Source of the DNA: Serinus canaria
Lineage: Eukaryota; Chordata; Aves; Passeriformes; Fringillidae
NCBI RefSeq assembly: GCF_022539315.1
Contig: NC_066314.1
Location: 60,125,543-60,189,542 of the forward strand
Reading direction: 5' to 3'
DNA length: 64,000 bases
The notes under the pieces were generated by a model. It was not told the DNA's origin and searched no databases. It was given only the letters and a program-made list of their open reading frames with translations. Below are positions 24,901 to 31,160 of the stretch, in pieces; position 1 is the first letter of the stretch, and every line of letters starts with the position of its first letter. The position numbers and the translations under genes are program-made.

Positions 24901-27900
24901 TCTAATTCATCACACTATGAGGGATGAATGAGCAGATGTTAAAAGCACTAAAAATGTCATTTTGTGGAAGACAGTCCTGTGGAGAGAGGAGGGCAGTAGA
25001 TCACTTACGTGTTGAAGAAACTAATGATATTGGTCCAAGGAACCACCCAAAGAGCACCTGGGAGAAAGAGGGCTTGCAACTTCTTTTTTATCACCTCCCT
25101 TTTCAACTCATATGTAACTCTGGCTTAAAACTATTTGAAATATGCTTAAACTGGTGCAGAGAGCTGGCTGTGTGTGGCTTTTTCTGAGGCTCTGCACTGG
25201 TGGCAATGACACAGAAGTGCCTCTCCACAGATGCCATTGGCAGTGGCCAGGACTGTGGTTCAGAGGGCCAACGGGCTCCCGAGCATCCGCGCCATGCTGC
25301 ACGTCAGCCACCCCGCAGTGAAGAAGACAGCGGTCTCCCTGCTCAGGAACCTGTCCCGAAACACCTCCCTGCAAAATGACATAGGTGAGCAAAGACTCAC
25401 AGCTTGCTCTGCTCCCTTCACATCAAAGTTTCCTGCTTTGAAAGAGAGAAATGCTCAAAAAACCCCTGATCTGTGAGTTTAGTAGATTTTTCACCAGATA
25501 CTTGCAGTCACGGGGCTTAAAATAAAGAGTTTTGCCTAAACAAGCTTTTCACTCTGTTGGGTATTCCTCTTCAGATACTTCCATTGGTGTTACTTTCAAA
25601 AATACACAACTGAAGTAAATTCTGCACAGAAGGAGTTTTTCTTCTGCTCAAAACAGGGTAAAGGAAGGTAATTGCTGAGTTCTGTGCTGCCACAGCTGCA
25701 TAATGCTTTGCAAGAAATCACAGATCATCTCTAATTCTTCTAGCAAAGATCAGACTCTCTCTCATTAGACACAAAGCTTTAGAAGTTTGCAGCCCACACA
25801 GTTTTCCTGCAATTTTTTTTTAATTAATGGAAGCTATAAGATGCTATAGAAAAACGGTTAATTATTTTAAATGATCTCATGTCTAAATAAAGCCATTTCT
25901 ATTCTGAGTATTCTCATTTCAATTTATTGTGTATTTAAGACTTTTCCCTACTGACAGGATAAAATGTGTTCATATAATTTATTGTCCTTTTTTGTGTTCC
26001 CACCAAGGGGGAAAGGGGAAATTCCAGGTATAAAGATAGCTCATGGGACAGATTACCCTCCAGAATTCTGCAGAACAGTCTCCTGGGCCTTGTTTAAGCC
26101 TTAGAGAACATTCCCTATTAATGAAAATCTTGTAACATGTTGTTGGGCTGATTTCAAAGGGATAATCCATATGGTGTTACAGGTGGTGAATCCCCTTGAA
26201 AGAGAAGAAATTAAACTGATAAGAAGTTGGGATGTCATCAGGAAAAAATCATTTATGAGAGTATGGGAAAGACAGAATAGCACAAAGCTTTGGGGGCAGG
26301 TGCTTCATCTTGCACATTCACAATTGTTCTTGTTTTACCCATAACAGAGAGGACTGGGGGAATTTCAGGTGAACCTTTTCTCTGTCAAAAGATGTTCTTT
26401 TTGATTGCCTGAAAGCATGTGTGAATTCAGGTCAAATTCCAAAAAGAAAAACTTTGGCCAAAGGAAAACATTTGAGAGGGCACACTGATTTCTAGATTAT
26501 AAGGGTCTAAATTTATCAAACAAAATGAACGTACATCTATCCAAATTTATCAAGCAAAATGAACCTCCATATCAAATGGAGATAAATTTAATATAAAACA
26601 TCTCCAGCAGGGAAGTGGCAGCCTGCAGCTGGCACATGCCTGGTTGTCGTATTTTCTGGGGTCCTCCATGGCAGGAAGGAATGAATCTGACTCCATGTTC
26701 TTAGAAGGCTAATTTATTATTTTATGTACTTATATTATATTATTGAATGCTATCCTAAAGCTACACTAAAGAATAGAGAAAGGATACTTACAGAAGGCTT
26801 AACAAGATACTAATGAAAAACTCGTGACTCTCCAGAGTCCTGACACAGCCTGACCGTGGTTGGTCATTAAATTAAAACAATTCACACGTTGGATAAACAA
26901 TCCCCAACTACATTCCAAAGCAGCAAAACACAGGAGAAGCAATCAGATAATTTTTTCTCGGAGGATTCTCAGCTTCCCAGGAGAAGAAATCCTGGTGAAG
27001 GGATTTTTCCAGAAAATATGACTGGGACACCTGGTGGGTTCAGTCCAGCCCATGAGCTGTTAATGGACTGTGCATGAGGCAAGGTACAGGCTGTCCATTG
27101 TGGTGTGGGTGCAGCTTCACCTGAATTTTAAGGATGTAATGCAGGTAGGAAGCCAGGAGTGTGTGTTGGGATCACACAGCTCCCTGCTGAGGGAGAACGG
27201 GAGGAATAAGGTAAATCTGCTTCCTGTTAGTAATGGAACTGCTTGTCCCTCTCCCACCTTGCAGCCAGAGAAGTCCTGCCTGACCTGGTGGCAGTCCTGC
27301 CCGAGTGTGTGCCAGGCTCTGAGGTTGCCAGTGAAACCACAGCATCCATCTGCTACACCCTGTTCAACCTGACCCAGGGCAGCTCGCACAACGCCCGGCT
27401 GCTGCTGAGCACCCACGGCCTGCCCAAGGTCATTGCATCAGCATCAGTGACAGGTAAGGGCTCCACAAGGTCATTGCATCAGCATCAGTGACAGGTAAGG
27501 GCTCCACAAGCCTCATTCTATCCCCAGGCAAAAAAGAAACTGCAGCCTCTGCCTCTCAGGGGAAGAAAAGCTTCATCTCAAGGTAGAGGACATCCCAAAT
27601 AAGGGATATGAACAGAATTCACTGATTGGGAAATACAGAATGGTCTCTTAGGACAGCTCTCCCATCCATTGCTAAACTCACCAGGTTCCTGCATTTCAAA
27701 TGCTCCTCATTTAAAGAATTAAAATAACTATACAGTATTAAAGCATTTAATATTTTGTAAATTAATATCATTTAATGTATATAATTTAGGCATATAAAAT
27801 AACTAATAATATTAAAGCATTTTAAATAACTCCTCCAAAGATAACTGCACCACACTATCTGTATTCTGATACATATGTAGTGACTGATCAGCAGATCTCA

Positions 27901-30267
27901 TCTGTACCCAAAATGTCTTTCCTGTTCATTATAGCACAACCCTGATAAACTTTTGCAATAAAGTGCAGGGATACATTTTATAGAACATAAAGATCTGTAC
28001 TTAAAAATAACATATTGGCATTTTAGAGAACAGATCCAAGATTTAATCATTCTTTAATATGTAAACAAATGCTATCAATATTTACTCCAAAGATAATTAA
28101 TGTTTTAAAAATATCAGTAACTATTCCATTTTCTTTGCTCTCTCTTTCCAAATAAAAGAGGAAATCAATCCCAGTAAAGGAGGTCTCATGAGGACCTGAA
28201 TAGTTTTAATCCTGTTTAACTAACAAGAGATTTTTTTTACTGGAAAGATTCTTTCAAATGGTTGTTGTGCTGAGGTTATTTTGCTCAGCTGAAAATGCAC
28301 AATATGATAGCTGCTGTAAGATGTAGGCTACAGAGCACTTGATTTCTCTCTAAATTTGAAGAATGAGTGGAGCAGGGAGGCATGTTTCATTTGTTTCAGT
28401 AATAAGGACAGCCTGAAACATGCTACAATACCTAAAGGGTGGCAAACCAGCACTTAGGAGTAAAGAGAGATAAAACAAATGCTGTGAGGTTATGTTTGCT
28501 GAGGTCTGTACATGCACCACGATTATGATGTGGGAATTTAAATATGTTTTATCATTCTTTTTGCAAAATGGCAGCAATATGTTCAGCAAAGCCAGCAGGG
28601 CTGCTTCAGTCCTCCTCTACTCCCTGTGGTTACACACTGATCTGCACAGTGCCTACAAAAAGGTAAGCACAAAGAAAAATATTCTGTTCCTTCAGACCTA
28701 GAACCCTTTCATTTGTCCTCTGGGGCCCTTAGCACTGCTGTACATTTAAGAATTAACCTATGATAGGATTCAAGTGGTCCCTGAATTTGGTTTTCTTATT
28801 TTCTTGTACATAAGCCTGTGTAAGTAATGCATGGCTTTAATTTTTGCCCCTCTGTGTTCATGTTCTCTCCCTCTGTGGTTTTATACCCTGTGGACAAGCT
28901 TATGGAAAGCATTGCTGCTGCCTGCCAGGAGAGTCAGGTGGTGGCAGGTGATGCAGGGCAGGTGCCCATCCCCACTGGCTGAGCCAGCCTGGCACGGAGG
29001 GACCACAGTGGCAGCAAAACCAGGGCAGGGCGAGGCAGCTTCCTGCCCTAAGAGCAGAGCAGCTCTGTTCTTGTTGTTTGCACAGCCTGCTAGCCCAGGG
29101 TATAATCAGACCAAACCTAGGCCCTGGGAAAGGGGTTGGCAAACATTGACTACCATGGTGAGATCAAACACAAAACGGCCAGCATGTGTCTGCCACAAAC
29201 CAGTTTGGTTTTTTTTAAGCTCTGTGCCTGCTTTTCCAACCCTCAGCTGAGTTAACTTCCACCTACCTACCTTCACCCTGCATCCCAAACTGATTTCAGT
29301 CCTTGTGTGCTTGCTGTTCAGAATTTGTCACTTCAAATTCTCTATAACCTAAAACTGTTTCAAGTTCTCAAGCAAGCTGTTAGCATTTGTTATTAGCTGC
29401 TTCTCTTTGTAGATTTTTTATGGTTGAAATTTGCTCCAAAAAGCTTTCTTGGCATAAACTTTAACAGTGCTGCATCACACTTAGCAGGTATGGCCGCACA
29501 AACCAGAAATCTGTGTTCCAGAATAAGGCTATTGTGCCATATAAATTCCTAAATAGTTGTCTCTTTTACAACTGCATTCCTGAATTTACCATACAATAAA
29601 TTTACCATGCCATCAGCAATATCCCTGATGGCATGAATTTCATTAATTTACTGGTAGTTTAAGAAAATCTATAGGACACAGTCATCAGACCTGATTTTCC
29701 AAAATGCTGATTATTTGCTCTTCCTATGCAAATCAGGTCTCCTAGAGACACCAGGTATGGCACTGAAAACTTCAGAACCACCTAATGCCCAGACAGTTTT
29801 GAAACTTCAGTCTAATAAGCCACAGAAATCCCTTGATCAAGTGAAATTGATAAAATTTCCCGAGTCATTTTGGCATTGCCTCATGTTCTTTTTTCTGACA
29901 GGGTTAATCTCAGCTAGGTTGATCTCAGCTATTAGTGACCTAAAAGTTAGGAGTCTGTAGAGCTCAGGTGGAAGAACAGGCCCCTGGTAGAGTCAGTGGA
30001 GGGAGTTCAGCAATTCCAATTTCCAATATCCTCTCATCTGTCCTGGACTAAAGGAGGCTGTTGTGTCTCTGTGACTCTCAGAACTCTGCCTAGATCCCTG
30101 CCATGGCTCCTTATCCAGCTTTTAGGCAGCTGGAGCCACCCTTTCCCTGCAGAGTCAGCACTGAAGATAATGAACTGCTCTTTTCTTCCATTCCAAAGGC
30201 TGACTTCAAGAAGGCAGATTTCATCAACAGCAGGACCACAAAAGCCTACAACTCACTGAAAGATTGA
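860..30267 (+). CDS. PKP2: Plakophilin-2, exons 2-14 (5' partial gene)
   Basis: Spliced coding region of plakophilin-2, an armadillo-family protein of the desmosomal plaque that links desmosomal cadherins and desmoplakin to intermediate filaments, and is also found in nuclei. Coding segments: 860-972, 3474-4159, 9137-9275, 11393-11600, 15766-15943, 22285-22402, 23916-24077, 24492-24662, 25231-25384, 27265-27453, 28575-28662 and 30199-30267. They total 2,275 nt; with a human-sized exon 1 (about 223 nt) the protein would be about 832 residues, against 837 for human PKP2a. Exon sizes 113, 208, 178, 154 and 88 equal the human ones as I recall them. Hallmarks seen: [70 protein letters not shown]. 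It is PKP2 rather than PKP1 or PKP3 by near-identity to human PKP2 over these blocks. Exon 1 and the promoter are outside the window. One base is missing from exon 12, described there. Confidence 0.97.
3051..3143. repeat. 52-bp tandem duplication, ~1.8 copies
   Basis: The string ttcaacagaagaatctccat occurs at 3051 and again at 3103. Both are followed by a near-identical A/T-rich tail with an atcaatcaatca or atcagtcaatca motif. This is a local tandem duplication with a few substitutions and no coding role. Confidence 0.85.
3363..3407 (+). repeat. 15-bp x 3 tandem repeat near exon 3 acceptor
   Basis: Three back-to-back copies of ttggtttggtttctc (first copy with one c for t) lie 66-110 bp upstream of exon 3. 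They are in frame with an open extension of exon 3 and would read Leu-Val-Ser-Leu-Gly, but this is intron sequence. The repeat is pyrimidine- and T-rich and could influence branch-point or acceptor use. Confidence 0.85.
3474..4159 (+). CDS. PKP2: PKP2 exon 3 (large head exon)
   Basis: 686 nt against 698 in human, same phases (starts in 0, ends in 2). It encodes most of the N-terminal head, starting Val-Ala-Ser-Pro-Ser-Ser. Conserved blocks include [16 protein letters not shown] (human SVEERSLRHPLRRLEISP region), [26 protein letters not shown] and the terminal SQLG. The head is very basic and Ser/Arg-rich, fitting its role in binding desmoplakin, desmocollin/desmoglein tails and keratin (family knowledge). 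The part from about 3640 to 4140 is GC- and CpG-rich compared with the AT-rich flanking introns. The acceptor reads ggagcag, so two acceptors 3 bp apart are possible (exon start 3471 or 3474, with or without one Gln); CAG is the stronger. The donor is gtaagc. Confidence 0.95.
4412..4840. repeat. ~210-bp tandem duplication in intron 3
   Basis: Copy A is 4412-4619 and copy B 4620-4840, offset 208 bp. Both begin tttatcagg and end cttagtttttataaact. Shared strings include acaacctaagtcacaataca, ggcaaatgtgctcacaagag and gtcagaaaagtaccagtggg. Copy B carries small insertions (for example aattgt near 4680) and scattered substitutions, so the event is not recent. No transposon ends or coding potential were recognised. 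Confidence 0.93.
7048..7448 (-). mobile_element. Solo LTR, copy 1 (intron 3)
   Basis: The first of seven copies of one LTR family in the window. Shared blocks on the + strand are tctgactccatg, ggctaatttattattttat, aacaatcacctgt, caggagaagcaaatgagat and cttcccaggagaaaaatcctgg. The sense strand is inferred as minus, because the reverse complement carries AATAAA followed by the terminal ~70 bp. Ends (tgtattc... and ...gccaca) are set by comparison with the other copies. No clear target-site duplication was found. There are no internal retroviral genes. Confidence 0.85.
8775..9010 (-). other. Unidentified antisense open frame with acceptor-like edge
   Basis: On the minus strand, a T/C-rich run ending ttttttcctttccag is followed by about 78 open codons ending in TGA (8775-8777). 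The peptide includes [32 protein letters not shown] and a very acidic end, [17 protein letters not shown] do not recognise the family. It lies in PKP2 intron 3, 127 bp from exon 4. It could be an exon of an antisense transcript, a decayed retrocopy fragment or chance; the frame remains open further upstream through the antisense of exon 4, which weakens the case. Confidence 0.25.
9137..9275 (+). CDS. PKP2: PKP2 exon 4
   Basis: 139 nt (human 136), phase 2 in and phase 0 out. The first base completes the Gly codon split from exon 3; then [12 protein letters not shown] follows. It marks the junction of the head with the first armadillo repeat: [19 protein letters not shown] is nearly identical to human [19 protein letters not shown]. 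The acceptor is ctttgaag and the donor gtaagt. One extra codon compared with human lies in the variable linker Lys-Ser-Glu-Asn-Thr-Gln. Confidence 0.95.
9276..11392 (+). other. PKP2: PKP2 intron 4
   Basis: A 2.1-kb intron between the gtaagt donor and the ttttcctcgcag acceptor. I see no repeats or other genes in it. Confidence 0.9.
11393..11600 (+). CDS. PKP2: PKP2 exon 5 (armadillo repeats)
   Basis: 208 nt, the same as human exon 5. It starts [11 protein letters not shown] and runs through [20 protein letters not shown] and [18 protein letters not shown] to ETKKQITG. This is classic armadillo helix sequence, with the conserved Asn in the ALRNLVF helix. It ends in phase 1 before gtagtg, a weaker donor than most others in the gene. 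Confidence 0.97.
11601..15765 (+). other. PKP2: PKP2 intron 5 (intron 5-7 by human numbering)
   Basis: A 4.2-kb intron. In human this interval contains alternative exon 6 (132 nt, present only in PKP2b). I found no convincing in-frame equivalent here, so the gene is read as PKP2a-like. A 175-codon minus-strand open frame (14815-15342) is attributed to chance. No repeats were recognised. Confidence 0.85.
15766..15943 (+). CDS. PKP2: PKP2 exon 7 (armadillo repeats)
   Basis: 178 nt, the same as human exon 7. After the split Gly codon it reads [20 protein letters not shown], then the insert-like [19 protein letters not shown], then [11 protein letters not shown]. The Trp-Pro-Asp-Tyr-Pro segment is typical of plakophilins at this repeat. 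Acceptor ttgtggctattacag, donor gtgagc, phase 1 in and 2 out. Confidence 0.97.
15944..22284 (+). other. PKP2: PKP2 intron 7
   Basis: At 6.3 kb this is the largest intron in the window. It contains an uninterrupted 20-base poly(A) at 21495-21514 and otherwise AT-rich sequence without recognisable repeats. The ORFs in 17.6-21.9 kb show no family resemblance. Confidence 0.88.
21495..21514 (+). repeat. Poly(A)20 tract
   Basis: Twenty consecutive A bases. No target-site duplication or retrotransposed gene was recognised next to it, so it is listed as a simple repeat only. Confidence 0.95.
22285..22402 (+). CDS. PKP2: PKP2 exon 8
   Basis: 118 nt. It completes the Arg codon, then reads [39 protein letters not shown], close to human [20 protein letters not shown]. 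Phase 2 in, 0 out. Acceptor tttcctgcacag is good; the donor aag|gtactc is weak at positions +4 to +6. Confidence 0.97.
22403..23915 (+). other. PKP2: PKP2 intron 8
   Basis: A 1.5-kb intron ending in ttgttattttag. Its T-rich runs (for example 22671-22710) are unremarkable. Nothing else was seen. Confidence 0.88.
23916..24077 (+). CDS. PKP2: PKP2 exon 9
   Basis: 162 nt, phase 0 on both sides. It encodes [20 protein letters not shown], then [14 protein letters not shown], and [12 protein letters not shown]. The last part is the plakophilin-specific loop between armadillo repeats 5 and 6 that bends the superhelix and carries basic residues (family knowledge). Donor gtaaag. Confidence 0.97.
24078..24491 (+). 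other. PKP2: PKP2 intron 9
   Basis: A short intron of 414 bp with a poor pyrimidine tract before its acceptor (acatgtttagaag). Nothing else was recognised. Confidence 0.85.
24492..24662 (+). CDS. PKP2: PKP2 exon 10 (tandem acceptor)
   Basis: 171 nt when read from 24492, phase 0 on both sides. It reads [20 protein letters not shown], then [18 protein letters not shown] and [13 protein letters not shown], closely matching human [19 protein letters not shown]. The acceptor region reads aag-cag-cag, so three acceptors spaced by 3 bp are possible (exon starts 24492, 24495, 24498), adding or removing Gln residues without frame change. CAG acceptors are usually preferred, so 24495 is quite plausible. 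Donor gtaagt. Confidence 0.93.
24663..25230 (+). other. PKP2: PKP2 intron 10
   Basis: A 568-bp intron with acceptor gcctctccacag. Nothing else was seen. Confidence 0.9.
25231..25384 (+). CDS. PKP2: PKP2 exon 11
   Basis: 154 nt, equal to human exon 11 (c.2146-2299). It encodes [40 protein letters not shown] and [11 protein letters not shown], an armadillo repeat. Phase 0 in, 1 out. GC-rich with several CpGs. Donor gtgagc. Confidence 0.97.
26509..26573. repeat. 34-bp tandem duplication
   Basis: aaatttatcaaacaaaatgaac at 26509 recurs with one change (aaac to aagc) at 26543. About 1.9 copies. It lies close to the insertion point of the neighbouring LTR but is separate from it. Confidence 0.8.
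26645..27029 (-). mobile_element. Solo LTR, copy 2 (intron 11), with TSD
   Basis: 385 bp, starting tgtcgt and ending gggaca on the + strand. It is flanked by a perfect 6-bp target-site duplication, cctggt (26639-26644 and 27030-27035). TG...CA ends and a 6-bp duplication fit a class II (ERVK-like) retrovirus LTR. The sense strand is minus, so it is antisense to PKP2. The reverse complement has a CCAAT box (opposite ggttggtcat) and an AATAAA signal (opposite tttatt). No internal region. Confidence 0.92.
27265..27453 (+). CDS. PKP2: PKP2 exon 12, one base short (frameshift)
   Basis: 189 nt to the first donor, against 190 in human. Frame is good from Ala-Arg-Glu-Val-Leu-Pro-Asp-Leu through [20 protein letters not shown] and [16 protein letters not shown]. 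Human PKP2 continues Ile-Ser-Ala-Gly-Asp; here the bases gcatcagcatcagtgacag read Ser-Ala-Ser-Val-Thr. If one base were present after ttgc (about 27436), they would read Ile-Ser-Ile-Ser-Asp and would join exon 13 in frame. The exon thus ends in phase 1 where exon 13 needs phase 2. The exon end and donor (cag|gtaagg) sit inside a 41-bp exact tandem duplication. Use of the second donor (exon end 27494) meets an in-frame TGA at 27489-27491. Either the assembly is wrong here or the allele is damaged. Confidence 0.93.
27426..27507. repeat. 41-bp exact tandem duplication over exon 12 donor
   Basis: Copies at 27426-27466 and 27467-27507 are identical, each starting aaggtcattg and ending gggctccac, and a third aag follows. 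Each copy contains the last 28 bp of exon 12 plus the gtaagg donor and 13 bp of intron. Both copies carry the one-base-short coding sequence. There are no base differences, so it is either very recent or artificial. Confidence 0.97.
27454..28574 (+). other. PKP2: PKP2 intron 12
   Basis: A 1.1-kb AT-rich intron that begins inside the 41-bp duplication, so a duplicate donor lies at 27495. The acceptor is atcattctttttgcaaaatggcag, with the pyrimidine run set back about 10 bp from the AG. No other AG lies in that stretch. Confidence 0.88.
28575..28662 (+). CDS. PKP2: PKP2 exon 13
   Basis: 88 nt, equal to human exon 13 (c.2490-2577). In the expected frame (first base completing a codon) it reads [11 protein letters not shown], then [18 protein letters not shown], matching human VLLYSLWAHTELHHAYKK; this is the last armadillo helix. 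With exon 12 as written, this exon would instead be read in a shifted frame. Donor gtaagc. Confidence 0.95.
28663..30198 (+). other. PKP2: PKP2 intron 13
   Basis: A 1.5-kb intron ending ttttcttccattccaaag. A GC-richer patch at 28900-29100 yields long open frames on both strands but no recognisable protein. Nothing else was seen. Confidence 0.88.
30199..30267 (+). CDS. PKP2: PKP2 exon 14 coding end
   Basis: Twenty-two codons plus TGA (30265-30267): [20 protein letters not shown] then KD, against human [22 protein letters not shown]. Phase 0 in. In the frame produced by the short exon 12, the same exon would stop at TGA 30257-30259, eight bases earlier. Confidence 0.96.
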   Translation, partial: ADFKKADFINSRTTKAYNSLKD

Positions 30268-31160
30268 GTCAGAGCACAACACCAGGAAAACAGAGATGAC
30301 ACAGCAGCCAGTGCAACCATCTTCACAGGCTTGGTGTCACCATCATGATCCACAAAGCATCTCAGAAAAAAAGGAGCTGATTTGCTCTAAAGACTTGAGT
30401 GGCCAGAGTAGCTTTTTTGAGTTTTTAATCCTGATCACCTCGTTGTCACTGACAACATCAGTACCAGTGTATCAACATCAATACAAATGTCAATACAAGA
30501 ATAACCAAAGATGGATTCTCCAGGAAGTCTGAGATGAAGTTTCATCCAGGTTTACCACGAGTCAGAGCTCCAGATGACTGTCTTTGTTCTATACAGAGGA
30601 GTTTGGAATGCTGGTGGGCCAGCAAATTCTTTTGAGACTGTTTTATACCAAAAGTTTTCTACAGTGGGTAAGCATCAAGTACACTGCTCAGAATTCAGTA
30701 ATTTTTCACTCTTTTTTTTCTTCACACAGCTGAATAAGAATCTCCAGACTCTATGAGTAAGCACAAGAAGCTGTTTCACTACATGAATTATAAAAGCACC
30801 AATGAAGTTAAAATTACTATTTTTGTATTGCTTGTTTTCATGGGCTCACTGGTTCTTAAGCCTCTTTCCTTTGAGATATCATCAGCAACAGCAACAAAAC
30901 TGATTTTACATAGGTCCCTTGCTCCTCTCATCCTCCCTCACATGGCTGTTGCATTTTACAACTGTGTCCAGAAAGGATTTTAACTAGAACCATTAGGTTT
31001 AAGGCACTCTGTTTCAGACACTTTGGGCTGAACTTAAGCTCACCATTCTTTGCTAGTTGGTGGAGAAATTATTTGTGGGTGTTCCAATGATTATTTTAAG
31101 AAAATTAAAATTTCAAACCAATTCTGTTGATTATATATAATAAAGGGAGTGGAGTCTTGC
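30268..31160 (+). other. PKP2: PKP2 3' UTR (probable extent)
   Basis: Sequence from the stop codon to just past the first canonical AATAAA. The end is inferred from that signal only. Alternative AATAAA hexamers further on (about 32733 and 36101) could give longer forms. Confidence 0.6.
31139..31144 (+). terminator. PKP2: Candidate PKP2 polyadenylation signal
   Basis: AATAAA, the first canonical hexamer downstream of the stop (about 870 bp). It is followed within 30 bp by a G/T-rich stretch (gggagtggagtcttgccttt), as expected of a cleavage region. Confidence 0.55.

Larger units (their letters stand above)
25385..27264 (+). other. PKP2: PKP2 intron 11
   Basis: A 1.9-kb intron containing a 34-bp-period partial tandem repeat (26509-26573) and a complete solo LTR (26645-27029) that ends 235 bp before exon 12. 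Acceptor cccaccttgcag. Confidence 0.9.
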
